Part shown: one piece after another, positions 1 through 9,346 of the stretch
How the letters are laid out: each line of letters opens with the position of its first letter
Position numbering within the stretch: position 1 is the first letter of the stretch
DNA from: an uncultured Alphaproteobacteria bacterium
GTDB lineage: Bacteria; Pseudomonadota; Alphaproteobacteria; Rhodobacterales; Rhodobacteraceae
Assembly (NCBI GenBank): GCA_902586885.1
Contig: CACIJG010000008.1
Span: 16,905-80,904, forward strand
Direction: 5' to 3'
DNA: 64,000 nt
The notes under the pieces: generated by a model
Seen by the model: the letters and a program-made list of their open reading frames with translations, nothing else
Databases searched by the model: none
Told to the model about the DNA's origin: nothing
Position numbers and translations under genes: made by a program

Positions 1-244
1 TTTATTTGGGAATGAGTTTTTTCTGGATATATTAGTCTTAAATTTTTTATTATTCTATTTCTATACTTTGGAACAATTGGTAGTATCCATTTTAGCAGTA
101 TTCCTCCTACTATTACTCTTTTTTCAAAACTAAAAAACTTTAAAAGCGTCAGAAGCAAATAGAAAGGAATGATTTCAGCTATTTGGCGCAGCATCTGAAA
201 GTCCTATATCTCTACTTTTGTTTCAAAAGAATCTTTCTTTTTTA
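1..244. other. intergenic stretch downstream of infC, nothing recognised
   Basis: AT-rich sequence between the window edge and the stop of infC. I see no convincing reading frame, tRNA or strong GC hairpin. It may hold the end of the thrS-infC transcript. Confidence 0.4.
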
Positions 245-790
245 TCATGTATTAGGGTAAATTATCATGACCATCTGCCTTCCTTCTATTTTAGGAATAA
301 AGTCAATTTTTCCAAGGTGAGAAGTGTCAGATGCTACCCTTTCGAGTAGTTCAGTGCCTAATTGTTGATGTGCCATTTCTCTACCTCTAAATCTTAATGT
401 GATCTTAACTTTATCGCCATTTTCCAAAAATTTAGTTATTGATCTCATTTTAACTTCATAATCATGTCTATCTGTATTTGGTCTAAATTTTATTTCCTTT
501 AACTCAATAGTTTTTTGCTTTTTTCGTGCTTCTGCCTCTCTTTTTTGCTGATCATATTTAAATTTTCCGAAATCCATAATTTTACAAACTGGAGGTAGGG
601 CATTCGGAGAAATTTCAACTAAATCCAAACCAGTTTCTATTGCCATATTGTTTGCGTATTCTGGTGTGACTATGCCAACCATCTTACCCTCAGAATCAAT
701 CAAACGAACTTCCTCACAAACTATTGCATTGTTAACCCTTGTCGAATTTTCTTTCTGACTTGAGTTGACTTCTTGAATTTTTCTTACGAT
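245..790 (-). CDS. infC: translation initiation factor IF-3, with an AUC start codon
   Basis: IF-3 binds the 30S subunit, keeps it apart from 50S and checks start-codon and initiator-tRNA pairing. The frame carries the typical N-domain opening ([16 protein letters not shown]) and the C-domain with [12 protein letters not shown] and the IEGRQM end. Reading only from the first ATG, GTG or TTG in frame (TTG at 703) would cut off the conserved N-terminus. The frame stays open upstream to an ATC at 790-788, preceded by AAGGAG at 7 nt spacing, giving 181 aa, a normal IF-3 length. A rare AUN start is known for infC in other bacteria (AUU in E. coli), where it lets IF-3 repress its own translation. 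It lies 55 bp downstream of thrS in the classic thrS-infC order. Confidence 0.93.
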   Translation of the reverse strand: MVRKIQEVNSSQKENSTRVNNAIVCEEVRLIDSEGKMVGIVTPEYANNMAIETGLDLVEISPNALPPVCKIMDFGKFKYDQQKREAEARKKQKTIELKEIKFRPNTDRHDYEVKMRSITKFLENGDKVKITLRFRGREMAHQQLGTELLERVASDTSHLGKIDFIPKIEGRQMVMIIYPNT

Positions 791-845
791 TTTGAACTCC
801 TTTTCTTCTTTAGTTTACATATAATCAATTTGATTGAAATCTTTT

Positions 846-2837
846 TTAAGATGACTTTTTATTTAAATTTAAGTCGGGGGGGTATGCTTCAATCATTATT
901 TCCTCACAAGCTTTGTCTAGATCTAAAGTTTCAGACTGTTTAGTCCCAAATCTTCTAATATTAACGGTATTGGAAGCTGCCTCTTTTTCGCCGATTACTA
1001 GTATTATAGGTGTTTTAGTCAGAGAATGTTCTCTTATTTTGTAATTAATCTTCTCATTTCTATTATCGATTTTTATTCTTATGCCATTTTGCCTAAACGC
1101 ATTAGTTACAGTGTTTAAATAGCTTTCTACTTTTGTGGTTATTGTAGCTATCACCAACTGTACAGGGGCGAGCCAAAGTGGTAGGTTTCCGCCTGAGTCC
1201 TCAAGGAGAATACCTATAAAGCGTTCAAATGAGCCAAGAATAGCTCTATGGAGCATAACGGGTATTTTTTTTTCACCAAACTCATTAATATAATTGGCGT
1301 TTAGTCGTTCTGGTAAAACGAAATCTACTTGCAACGTACCGCATTGCCAATCTCTACCTAAGGCATCAGTTAAGACAAATTCAAGTTTCGGGCCATAAAA
1401 TGCTCCTTCTCCTTTATTGATCGAAAAGTTGTAACCAGCAGCCACTGTTGCTTTTTGTAAAGATTCCTCTGCTTTGTCCCAGATTTTATCTGTTCCAGCA
1501 CGTATTTTGGGTCTATCAGAAAATTTAATTTTAAACTCGTTAAAGCCAAAGTCTCTATAAACTTCTGATAAGAGATCAATAAATTCTTTAGTTTCTTTTT
1601 CTACCTGAGACTCCGTACAAAATATATGTGCATCATCTTGTAAAAAGGCCCGAACTCTCATTATGCCGTGTAGAGCCCCAGAAGGCTCATTTCTATGGCA
1701 TGAGCCAAATTCAGCCATTCTTAGTGGTAAGTCTCTGTAAGATTTAATGCCTTGGTTAAAAATTTGTACATGGCATGGACAATTCATTGGCTTCAAAGCA
1801 TTTATTTTCTTTTCGTTATTACCTTTTTCCCTTTCATCGACTTCGACTATAAACATATTTTCCTTAAATTTTTCCCAATGACCTGATGCTTCCCATAATT
1901 TCCTATCTACTATTTGAGGAGTTTTTACCTCTAAATAACGATTACTCTCGAGTCTTCGAGACATGTAATTTTGTATAATAGAGTATAATCTCCAACCATT
2001 AGGGTGCCAAAAAACACTACCAACCGCTTCTTCTTGAAGATGGAAAAGATCCATCTCTTTGCCCAGTTTTCTATGATCTCGCTTTTCAGCTTCCTCTATG
2101 TAAACAAAATGCTTCTTTAATTCTTCTTTATTTCTAAAAGCGACACCGTAAATCCTCTGTAACATCTTATTTTTGCTATCTCCACGCCAATATGCTCCGG
2201 CCACCCTTGTTAGTTTAAAGGCATCCGGAGGGACTTGACCTGTATGCATTAAATGTGGACCTCTACAAAGATCCTGCCAATATCCATGCCAATACATCGT
2301 AATTTCTTCATTGAGCGGAATGTCTTCTATAAGTTCAACTTTATATGGTTCGTTTTTCTCCTTGTAATATTCAATCGCTTTTTCGCGATCCCAGCTCTCG
2401 GTCCTAACTAGGTCTCTTCTTGCAATAATTTCCTTCATCTTTTTTTCAATTTTTACTAAGTCATTTTCTGAGAAAGGTTCGTCTCTATCAAAGTCATAAA
2501 AGAAACCGCCCTCAATTACTGGACCAATTGTTACCTTTACATCAGGCCACATTTCTTGTACCGCTCTAGCTAATATATGCGCACAATCATGCCTTATAAG
2601 CTCTAAGGCAATCTCCTTATCCGTCATTGTGTGAATAATTATAGAGCAGTTATCAGAAAGTTTTTGGGTAAGATCACTTAATTTATCATTTATGGAGCAT
2701 GCAATAGCATTTTTCTTTAGAGAAGAGGATAACGAGCTAGCAATTTCATAAACAGTAACGCCTTTATTGAATTCCTTCAAGGAACCGTCTGGGAACTTTA
2801 CTGCAATTCTCGTGTTTTTGGTCAGGTTATAATCCAA
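846..2837 (-). CDS. thrS: threonyl-tRNA synthetase
   Basis: Class II synthetase that charges tRNA-Thr. Domains in order: TGS (about 1-65), the editing domain with the HxxxH signature HDCAH and a later CRGPH, the catalytic core with the zinc-binding MNCPCH, motif 2 around [11 protein letters not shown] and motif 3 around [11 protein letters not shown], then the anticodon-binding domain. Length 663 aa is slightly above the family norm. The start is TTG at 2837; a stop lies two codons upstream and no ATG fits before the TGS domain. It begins 11 bp after the stop of the glycosyltransferase gene, so the two probably share a transcript, and infC follows. A tRNA-Thr gene lies 2.3 kb away on the other strand. 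Confidence 0.97.
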   Translation of the reverse strand: MDYNLTKNTRIAVKFPDGSLKEFNKGVTVYEIASSLSSSLKKNAIACSINDKLSDLTQKLSDNCSIIIHTMTDKEIALELIRHDCAHILARAVQEMWPDVKVTIGPVIEGGFFYDFDRDEPFSENDLVKIEKKMKEIIARRDLVRTESWDREKAIEYYKEKNEPYKVELIEDIPLNEEITMYWHGYWQDLCRGPHLMHTGQVPPDAFKLTRVAGAYWRGDSKNKMLQRIYGVAFRNKEELKKHFVYIEEAEKRDHRKLGKEMDLFHLQEEAVGSVFWHPNGWRLYSIIQNYMSRRLESNRYLEVKTPQIVDRKLWEASGHWEKFKENMFIVEVDEREKGNNEKKINALKPMNCPCHVQIFNQGIKSYRDLPLRMAEFGSCHRNEPSGALHGIMRVRAFLQDDAHIFCTESQVEKETKEFIDLLSEVYRDFGFNEFKIKFSDRPKIRAGTDKIWDKAEESLQKATVAAGYNFSINKGEGAFYGPKLEFVLTDALGRDWQCGTLQVDFVLPERLNANYINEFGEKKIPVMLHRAILGSFERFIGILLEDSGGNLPLWLAPVQLVIATITTKVESYLNTVTNAFRQNGIRIKIDNRNEKINYKIREHSLTKTPIILVIGEKEAASNTVNIRRFGTKQSETLDLDKACEEIMIEAYPPDLNLNKKSS

Positions 2838-2848
2838 TATCTAGTTTT

Positions 2849-4030
2849 TTATCCAGCTTGCTTATAAGACAAACTAGAATAAGCATCAACTAACAAATCT
2901 TCCATATTTTGCATATTGAAGTTGTTTAATACAAAATTTCTGCAAGTTCGTCCAGTAAAATCCCTTTGATGTTCGCTTATAGATAAAAGTTGTTTCAAAT
3001 TTTCTGCTACCAGTTTCAAATTATTTTTTTCTACTAACAAGCTATGATATTCTTTTGGTGTAAATTCTATAGATATATCATTCTTCCATGAAATTACGGC
3101 GTTTCCCATTGCCTGCGCATTAAGAGTATCAAGGGGATAGTAAGGAGTATTAGGGTTTAGGTCTAAATAAATAGACGAAATTTTTAGTGCTGATTCTAAA
3201 TCGCTTATAGGTTGCATCAAACAAAGGATGTCACTTTGACTTTCGTATACTCTATTTTCAAAATCTTGAATTTCTTTTTTATTATTGTCGTCTCCCAAAA
3301 TTACAATATAGGGTTTTAAGTTTTCAGGGAATTTATGGCAAATTGACGACAGTTTTAATATTTGATCTTGCCACTCCTTGGAACAAAAATAAGGTTTTGC
3401 CAAGACAATAAACCTAGGTTTTTCTAGCATTCCCCAACTGCGGGTCAGCGAAACTGTTCTTTCCTGCGAAACTTTATTTTCAGAATATACTGAAAAATCA
3501 ACTGGAATTGGAATAAATTTTATAACCGCACTTTTACGGGCATATTTTGTTAAAAGTTTGTTATAAGCTAACTTCGTCGGAACAATCGTATTGTTATGAA
3601 TTAAAGACTTACCAAATACTGCGTTATTTAACATTTTGAAAATAGACTTTTCAAGGCAATCCTCGGTTTGAGAGTAAATTATTTTTATATCTAAATTTTT
3701 TTGAAGTACTTGTGATATTTTAAGAGCAATTAAATCGTAAGCGTGAATTATATTAATTTCATACTGATTAATAATATTGATTAATTCTTTTATAACGGCT
3801 TTAGAGTTATAAATATTTCTACTCTTTACCTCCTTACTTACAACTTTAGCGCCCCAACGCTTAAAATAAGATAATTCTCTCCCAATAGGCGCATAAACAA
3901 ATGATTCTCCTATTTTTTCTTTAATAATTTTTGAAGATGCAGCAATAGACCTAACTGCCAAACTATTATCTAAACTAGTTGCCAGTTGTAGAATTTGTAT
4001 TCCTGTGTAATTATTTGTCTTTATAGGCAT
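2849..4030 (-). CDS. glycosyltransferase, GT4-like
   Basis: A 393-aa protein with the two-domain look of a GT-B enzyme. The N-terminal half has an opening beta strand (IQILQLATS) and an 'INIIHAYDLIALKIS' segment like the NIIHAH region of GT4 enzymes. The C-terminal half has a PRFIVLAKPYF strand and, near residue 300, a 'YPLDTLNAQAMGNAVISW' stretch in the place of the donor-sugar E-x7-E region. The usual Glu pair is not clear, so donor and acceptor are unknown. It would act in the cytoplasm on cell-surface glycans. Its start codon is only 5 bp from the start of the divergent hydrolase. Confidence 0.72.
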   Translation of the reverse strand: MPIKTNNYTGIQILQLATSLDNSLAVRSIAASSKIIKEKIGESFVYAPIGRELSYFKRWGAKVVSKEVKSRNIYNSKAVIKELINIINQYEINIIHAYDLIALKISQVLQKNLDIKIIYSQTEDCLEKSIFKMLNNAVFGKSLIHNNTIVPTKLAYNKLLTKYARKSAVIKFIPIPVDFSVYSENKVSQERTVSLTRSWGMLEKPRFIVLAKPYFCSKEWQDQILKLSSICHKFPENLKPYIVILGDDNNKKEIQDFENRVYESQSDILCLMQPISDLESALKISSIYLDLNPNTPYYPLDTLNAQAMGNAVISWKNDISIEFTPKEYHSLLVEKNNLKLVAENLKQLLSISEHQRDFTGRTCRNFVLNNFNMQNMEDLLVDAYSSLSYKQAG

Positions 4031-4035
4031 TATAT

Positions 4036-4809
4036 ATGATCAAATTGAAGACTTATTTTAAATTGAATGATGACCAAGAATTGGCTTATTCTCAAGCTTT
4101 TGCAAAGCAAAATAAAAAAAAAATCCCAGGTGTTGTATTTTTGAGTGGTTTAAAGTCTGATATGGAAGGCACAAAGGCAGTTTATCTCCACAAATGGGCA
4201 TTGCAAAAAGGAATATCATTTTTAAGATTTGACTATAGAGGTCATGGTAATTCGTCATGTTCTTATGAAGATACCAGTCTTACAGATTGGCTTGAGGATA
4301 CAAAAAAAATTATTCTGAATTTGACAACAGGACCTCAAATTCTTGTAGGCTCTTCATTGGGAGGATGGTTATCTCTATTGTTTGCTGAGAAATATCCAGA
4401 AAAGGTATATGGAATTGTAGGAATAGCTGCTGCACCAGACTTTACTGAGCAATATAAAGAAGAAAACCTTAATAAAGAACAAAAAAATCAAATTAAGAAA
4501 ACTGGAAAGCTTTCATTTGATTCGGAGTATTTTGATGAATCTCTTATCATTACAAAAAAACTGATTGATGATGGCAATAAAAATTTAATATTAACAAGAG
4601 ACATCAAAATTAATTGTCCTATTAGATTATTTCAAGGAACAGAAGATGCAGACGTATCTACCTCGGTTCCACTTAAAATAATGGAAAAAATACAAAGTTC
4701 AGATGTTAAATTGACGTTGGTAAAGAATGTAGACCACAGGTTTTCTTCAAGTGAATGTCTCTTTCTTATAGAAGATGCTTTAGAAAAATTAATATCAGAT
4801 AATCATTAA
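4036..4809 (+). CDS. alpha/beta hydrolase, serine-hydrolase type
   Basis: A cytoplasmic alpha/beta-hydrolase-fold protein of 257 aa. The nucleophile elbow is GSSLGG (Ser107), with a strand-turn FDYRGHGNS just before it, the acid at Asp204 (GTEDADV) and the His at 234 (VDHRF). This is the full triad at the usual spacing. It resembles the short BAAT/'YqiA-like' carboxylesterase group often found next to translation genes in alphaproteobacteria, but the substrate cannot be read from the sequence. Its 3' end overlaps the convergent small membrane gene by 15 bp. The start lies 5 bp from the divergent glycosyltransferase, so there is no room for a leader with a ribosome-binding site between the genes. 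Confidence 0.85.
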   Translation: MIKLKTYFKLNDDQELAYSQAFAKQNKKKIPGVVFLSGLKSDMEGTKAVYLHKWALQKGISFLRFDYRGHGNSSCSYEDTSLTDWLEDTKKIILNLTTGPQILVGSSLGGWLSLLFAEKYPEKVYGIVGIAAAPDFTEQYKEENLNKEQKNQIKKTGKLSFDSEYFDESLIITKKLIDDGNKNLILTRDIKINCPIRLFQGTEDADVSTSVPLKIMEKIQSSDVKLTLVKNVDHRFSSSECLFLIEDALEKLISDNH

Positions 4810-5028
4810 GCTAACAATAATTATAATAAGCCCCATAAATGAACTCAAGAGAGCAGCATAATTGGCTACGATTAGGTTTTCAAAAGTAGATTTGTTCTTT
4901 TTTTTATCAAATGGAATTTGAGTTTCCTCCTTTCTAATCTTAATGCTAATATAACCTATAGAAATAATACCCACTAAACCCAGAGCGGTCAGTATCAAGC
5001 CAAAAATAACTAATATTTCTTTTGCCAT
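4795..5028 (-). CDS. small two-helix membrane protein
   Basis: 77 aa from ATG at 5028; a TTG two codons upstream is possible but less likely. Two hydrophobic helices (about 6-27 and 55-76) are joined by a charged loop (KIRKEETQIPFDKKKNK), predicting both ends on the same side of the membrane. It looks like the short conserved hypothetical membrane proteins found in Rhodobacterales, with a charged central loop and a C-terminal helix. Function unknown. It is convergent with the hydrolase and overlaps its last 15 bases. Confidence 0.7.
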   Translation of the reverse strand: MAKEILVIFGLILTALGLVGIISIGYISIKIRKEETQIPFDKKKNKSTFENLIVANYAALLSSFMGLIIIIVSLMII

Positions 5029-5127
5029 AACCAAATCTATACGCTTTTCAGTGGGAATAATAGGTGTGTTTTGAAAAGCCTAAAAACTTATTGCAAATTA
5101 CTAAAAATGTTTCTACTTTTACGTCGT

Positions 5128-5203
5128 GCCTCTATAGCTCAGCTGGTAGAGCAACTGATTTGTAATCAGTGGGTCGGGAGTTCGAGTCTCTCTGGGGGCA
5201 CCA
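5128..5203 (+). tRNA. tRNA-Thr (anticodon UGU)
   Basis: A full cloverleaf: acceptor GCCTCTA pairs with TGGGGGC (with G-U pairs), D arm GCTC...GAGC, anticodon stem ACTGA/TCAGT around the loop TTTGTAA with anticodon TGT, and T arm GGGAG/CTCTC with the TTCGAGT loop. Discriminator A and an encoded CCA end at 5203. Its 3' two thirds are the attachment site used by the neighbouring integrase: 64 bases are repeated exactly at 17346-17409, and a decayed copy lies at 23011-23083. Confidence 0.97.
5140..5203 (+). repeat. attachment-site repeat, left copy (within tRNA-Thr)
   Basis: 64 bp identical to 17346-17409, running from the D loop of tRNA-Thr to its CCA end. It is in direct orientation and next to a tyrosine integrase gene, as expected of the attL core of an element inserted into a tRNA 3' end. 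The intact tRNA remains on the integrase side. Confidence 0.92.
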
Positions 5204-5258
5204 TCCAAATTTTAATACAGCTTTTTTTACTTGGCTTTGATGAAACTTAGTCAAGGAG

Positions 5259-5279
5259 GGTAGACCATATGGTAGACCA
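5259..5279 (+). promoter_or_regulatory. paired GGTAGACCA boxes over the integrase start
   Basis: Two direct copies of GGTAGACCA (5259-5267 and 5271-5279), 12 bp start to start. The integrase ATG (5269-5271) falls between and into them. The same doublet with the same spacing lies at 17258-17278 near the other end of the element. Position and pairing suggest arm-type integrase or excisionase binding sites, which here would also control integrase translation or transcription. This is inference. Confidence 0.55.
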
Positions 5280-6405
5280 AAATAGAGCATATTTGTTTAA
5301 AAAGAGAGGCATTTACTATTTCACAAGACGTATTCCTTCAGACCTAAAAGATTTATACAAAGTGGAACGTTTAACCTATTCACTTAGAACTAAATGTCCA
5401 AAATTAGCTAATATACAAGTTAAAGACACTTTGCTGAAGCTTGAGCAATATTGGGCAAGAATGAGGTTAAACAATGATTTGGTTTCTGGTAAGTTCTTAA
5501 TACCGAATACAATTAAACAAAAGGCTATTTTACAACTCAGGTTTTCTGATGCTGTGGAGCAATATCTTAAAATAAGGGGAAAAAATCGTGGAGCCACATT
5601 CCAAAAATCTGTTGAACGAACTACTAAATATGTTGTCACCTCAGTTGGAGATAAAGACTTAGCAAATTATACTCGTATTCATGCCAATTCTTTCAGGGAT
5701 TACCTTTTGGAGAGGGGACTAAAAGGAAGCTCAGTAACCAGAGTTTTAACTGTGGTAAAAGCTATCTTTAACTTTGCTAACAGTGAGAATGGTTTGAGCT
5801 TAAAGAACCATTTTAGTGGGCTCCAATATGACCGATTTGCAAGGGTAGGGAGCAGAGAGCCAATACCAATAAGTGAAATAAGAGTTATACAAAAGAGATG
5901 TATAGAGATTGATGATGACCTGAGATGGCTTGTAGCACTCATATCAGATACAGGAATGAGATTAGCAGAAGCTACTGGTCTTTTGGTTGAAGATATTAGA
6001 CTAGACTCTGAGGTACCATTTGTTTTTGTACAAAGCCATTCTTGGAGACCTTTAAAGACAAAGGGAAGCAAAAGATACATTCCTTTAGTTGGAAAAGCTT
6101 TGTGGTCAGCCAAAAGAATTAAGGAAATGTCGGAAAGCAAATTTGCATTTCCAAGATATAATACATCAACATTTTCTAATACAAATACTGCCAGTGCATC
6201 ACTTAATAAATGGTTAAGGAGCGAAGGCTTCAGTGAGTACACCATGCATAGCTTTAGACATTCATTGAGAGATAGATTGAGATATGTGGCTTGTCCTTCT
6301 GAGATTACTGACCAGATAGGAGGTTGGTCTAATAAAACAGTTGGGCAGGGATATGGTAGGGGTTATAGTCTGAATTGTTTGCAAAAATGGTTGAATTTAA
6401 TTTAA
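5269..6405 (+). CDS. int: site-specific tyrosine recombinase (integrase)
   Basis: 378 aa. The N-terminus (YLFKKRGIYYFTRRIPSDL) is the DUF6538-type arm-binding opening typical of proteobacterial island integrases, followed by a SAM-like core-binding domain (about 88-185) and the catalytic domain. Catalytic residues are visible: Arg231 (DTGMRLAE), Lys264/265 (KTKGSKR), His327 and Arg330 (HSFRH), Trp353 in the His/Trp position (GGWS) and probable nucleophile Tyr362 (GYGRGY). It lies 65 bp after tRNA-Thr and would insert and excise element A. A TCAAGGAGGG ribosome-binding site precedes the ATG. The 3' end overlaps the convergent transglutaminase gene by 9 bp. A truncated near-identical 5' copy is at 18.8-19.0 kb. 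Confidence 0.95.
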   Translation: MVDQNRAYLFKKRGIYYFTRRIPSDLKDLYKVERLTYSLRTKCPKLANIQVKDTLLKLEQYWARMRLNNDLVSGKFLIPNTIKQKAILQLRFSDAVEQYLKIRGKNRGATFQKSVERTTKYVVTSVGDKDLANYTRIHANSFRDYLLERGLKGSSVTRVLTVVKAIFNFANSENGLSLKNHFSGLQYDRFARVGSREPIPISEIRVIQKRCIEIDDDLRWLVALISDTGMRLAEATGLLVEDIRLDSEVPFVFVQSHSWRPLKTKGSKRYIPLVGKALWSAKRIKEMSESKFAFPRYNTSTFSNTNTASASLNKWLRSEGFSEYTMHSFRHSLRDRLRYVACPSEITDQIGGWSNKTVGQGYGRGYSLNCLQKWLNLI

Positions 6406-7851
6406 TACTTTAATTGATCCTCCAAATATTAAAAAGTCATTTGCCAGAATGTGCATGGCTCCAAGTTTAATTTCGTCCCATGTTGGATCGTATTCTCTCC
6501 AAGCACCGTCAATATAAAGCTCTACCCAAGCATGTCCACCAAAGGTTGGAGTGTCATTTTCATCTCCGTAAGCGTAGCCGAAAACCTCTCTAGCCGGAAT
6601 ACCGTTCAAACGGGAAAGAGCAACCATTAGAGTAGCATACTCGGAGCAGTCACCTTTTCTTAAGTCTATAATTTTCTTGAGGCTTGGTTCCTCAGGACTC
6701 ACTGTGTATTCTATAAAGTTGTAAACAAAATGATTTAGAATCTTACTTTTCTCATTATCTGATAGATCTTTGTCATTTATCGGATTTATCTTTATAAGAT
6801 CCGGAAGATCAAGAGGTAAGTCTTTTGTAGACTTCAGATACAGATCCAGATCATCTTCTTGGCTCTTGGATATTTTGTAATTTTTTTTCAATAAAACTTC
6901 AACGCTGTCGATCTTAGAAGCCGACACAGTTTGTCTATCATTGCTGGGCAGGTTTTCGACACCAACTCCATCGATTTGCAGTTTTAATTCAGTTAGGTTT
7001 TCGAAATCAATTAATTGATCAATCGGTATTTCGGCAAGATCCTTGAATTTGATGGCTTTAGTTAGTTTTGTGGCATTCTCTTTTGTCTCAAGGATCAAGG
7101 TCCAGTTTCCTAAGAATTCAGACCTAACCATGTCTATACCCTTATATTCACTCAAGGCTTCAACTTCTAATTCCGTTCTAAGAGCTGACACCGATAACAT
7201 ACTAGTTTTCGGTATTAACTCTCCGTTTACGAGGATATTTTTCGTAGTAACTTCTTTTATTATTGAATATTCAGGCATGTAATTTTCAAGGTCAATTCCA
7301 GAGACGAACTCTTTATTACCTAATTCGTCAATTATATCGTCACTAATACCGAATACTTCAAAATGGTATTTTTTTAAATCTATTGGGAAAAAAGATATCT
7401 GTTTAGTAGATTTTTCTCCGTTCTCATCGAGCAGAATATGATATTTTCCGTCCTTTATTGTAACCTGAGTTTCACTTTCTTCCGATTCAACAATTTTGTT
7501 GTCCTCATAATAAGTGCTGGTTTCATGAACATATTGGGAAACTATGTTGTGGTCACCTTCTAATGAAAAAGACGTATTCTCTTTATAAGAGAAATCAAAA
7601 TAGCCAGTTTTCATTACCCACTTTAGGTCACTTATTATTATTGGGTTGCCATTAAAGGTACTTTTTTTCCATATTTCGTAAGCATAACCAGCTTTCTGAT
7701 TTCCAATATAAACACCATACCAGTTTTCTCGTCCATCAAGAGTCTCAAGGATTTCTTTAGATGAGATTTGAGCGGCAACAGTACCAAGGGATGTAAATTG
7801 AAATAGAAGAAAAAGAAAAGTTATTTTGATAGTGAATATGATTCTAATCAT
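6397..7851 (-). CDS. secreted transglutaminase-like protein
   Basis: 484 aa with an N-terminal signal peptide (hydrophobic stretch about 4-20, cleavage near VAA-Q). Residues 40-330 form a beta-rich region with no family I recognise. The C-terminal 110 residues are a transglutaminase-like core with a complete Cys-His-Asp triad: Cys402 in KGDCSEYATL, His440 in GGHAWVE and Asp455 in YDPTWDE. Bacterial members act as cysteine peptidases or amidases in the periplasm. It is the first cargo gene of element A, convergent with the integrase. Its target and role are not evident. Confidence 0.88.
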   Translation of the reverse strand: MIRIIFTIKITFLFLLFQFTSLGTVAAQISSKEILETLDGRENWYGVYIGNQKAGYAYEIWKKSTFNGNPIIISDLKWVMKTGYFDFSYKENTSFSLEGDHNIVSQYVHETSTYYEDNKIVESEESETQVTIKDGKYHILLDENGEKSTKQISFFPIDLKKYHFEVFGISDDIIDELGNKEFVSGIDLENYMPEYSIIKEVTTKNILVNGELIPKTSMLSVSALRTELEVEALSEYKGIDMVRSEFLGNWTLILETKENATKLTKAIKFKDLAEIPIDQLIDFENLTELKLQIDGVGVENLPSNDRQTVSASKIDSVEVLLKKNYKISKSQEDDLDLYLKSTKDLPLDLPDLIKINPINDKDLSDNEKSKILNHFVYNFIEYTVSPEEPSLKKIIDLRKGDCSEYATLMVALSRLNGIPAREVFGYAYGDENDTPTFGGHAWVELYIDGAWREYDPTWDEIKLGAMHILANDFLIFGGSIKVLN

Positions 7852-7867
7852 TCTTAATATTTATCAA

Positions 7868-9346
7868 TTATTCCGAATAATGTCTTCTGTGCCGTTCAAA
7901 TCTCTTCCTATATCCTTCAGTTGAGTCAGTTTCACCAACAGCATCAAAACTATCTAAGTAATAATCCCTGTCAGGACCTGTACTATATTTGGCTTGGTTA
8001 ACCTGGTTGAGTGTGAGGTTTTTGTTAAACTTTAACTTGGTTCTATTTTTGCCTGTTACATAAACAAATGCTTCCTTCATTAATTTTTCTAGTCTGTTCT
8101 CTTCTCCAAAAGGAACAATGAAACTGTCATGAATGGTCAGGATAGGCGTGTCAGTCCTCACAAAATCTTTGATGACATATTCAGCTATTTTACTGTCTAT
8201 ATTCATCAATTCTAAACCTGCACCAGTATTTATTAGATGCTTAATCTTGGGATGTTTATCCTTAATACTCAGTAATATGTCAGAAAGCTTTTCATCAGGA
8301 AATGAATACTGTACAGAATAGTTTTTATAGTCAAACTCTGATCTAAATGCTCTGAATAAACTACCCTCATCAGAGGCATTAAAACCAAGTAAAGTAAGTT
8401 GTTTTATGATATCTCTGGCGTGATCTGGATATTTAATACCTTCAATTGGAATGTGATATGGCTCTTCATCAGTCGTAGTCCAATAATCTATACCTTCTTT
8501 GGCATATGCTAGGATTACATGAAGACCAGAGAAGTCTATTTCAACTGTTGGTCTATCGTTTAATCTTATACGACTTCTTAATATTTGATCTATCTGCTGC
8601 CAAAACCCTCCATAGAAACGTCCTCCCTGATCCCACGAATTATTATTAAAGACTCTATGAGTAAACTTACCGTGATGGGTAATGTTGACGTATCTGGTTT
8701 TACCTGAGTTCTTATCTGCTATCTCCATTGTGGGCTTATTCATTTCAGGGATATCAATAAATGTTTTAGCTAACAGATTGTTATAAGACCGTACAACTTC
8801 AGCCATCTCTTCCGTATGTTTTGTCGTCTCATATTCAACATTCTTTTTATTCTCATCTCGTAGAATAATGACTTCTTTATTCTCTATATAACCAACGTCA
8901 AAGTAGCCGAATTTAGCATTCTCAAATGCTTCTATAAGGCTATGAGAAGCCCATATACGAGAGGTTCTACCACCATACTCAGAACTACCCTCATAGCCCT
9001 CTTTAAATCCTATAAGCCCTACATCTTTGAGCCTGTGAATGACTTGAATGATAGTATCTTTTATATGCAGTTCGTTATATCTGCTCTTACCTTTAGAGAA
9101 GACTGTACCGTCACTATACGCATTAGGAGACATATGAACGCCTATGCATAAGTTGGGATCATCTATCCATGCTACATAAAGATCTAGGAGTACTACTTTG
9201 AGTAGTTTTTTACGTATAGTTTTATTGGCTTTATCAGTTTTAAAATGGGTATCGTATATAAAGTTAATGAATGTGTTAGATTCAGGGTAACAACTCCACC
9301 TATGGACATCTAAAGGTCTTGAATAGTTATAATCTTTAGTAACCAT
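7868..9346 (-). CDS. polymerase-like protein with family-A palm motifs (putative)
   Basis: 492 aa, ATG at 9346. I do not recognise a named family, but three motifs in order match the palm and fingers of the DNA polymerase I/T7 RNA polymerase superfamily. Motif A is the VEIDFSGLH strand with Asp271. A motif-B-like helix has Arg311-x3-Lys315 followed by GFN. Motif C is ILTIHDSF with His406-Asp407. Residues 85-135 look like a winged-helix segment, and a conserved-looking GGRFYGGFWQQI lies at 241-252. There is no 3'-5' exonuclease or 5' nuclease domain. Position in the element suggests a replication, primer or nucleic-acid sensing role. The polymerase assignment rests on motif reading only. Confidence 0.55.
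   Translation of the reverse strand: MVTKDYNYSRPLDVHRWSCYPESNTFINFIYDTHFKTDKANKTIRKKLLKVVLLDLYVAWIDDPNLCIGVHMSPNAYSDGTVFSKGKSRYNELHIKDTIIQVIHRLKDVGLIGFKEGYEGSSEYGGRTSRIWASHSLIEAFENAKFGYFDVGYIENKEVIILRDENKKNVEYETTKHTEEMAEVVRSYNNLLAKTFIDIPEMNKPTMEIADKNSGKTRYVNITHHGKFTHRVFNNNSWDQGGRFYGGFWQQIDQILRSRIRLNDRPTVEIDFSGLHVILAYAKEGIDYWTTTDEEPYHIPIEGIKYPDHARDIIKQLTLLGFNASDEGSLFRAFRSEFDYKNYSVQYSFPDEKLSDILLSIKDKHPKIKHLINTGAGLELMNIDSKIAEYVIKDFVRTDTPILTIHDSFIVPFGEENRLEKLMKEAFVYVTGKNRTKLKFNKNLTLNQVNQAKYSTGPDRDYYLDSFDAVGETDSTEGYRKRFERHRRHYSE

Noticed and set aside
5700..6245. 181-codon reading frame antisense to the integrase
   Set aside because: It lies fully inside an integrase gene with intact catalytic residues, has no homology I recognise, and such antisense frames are expected by chance.
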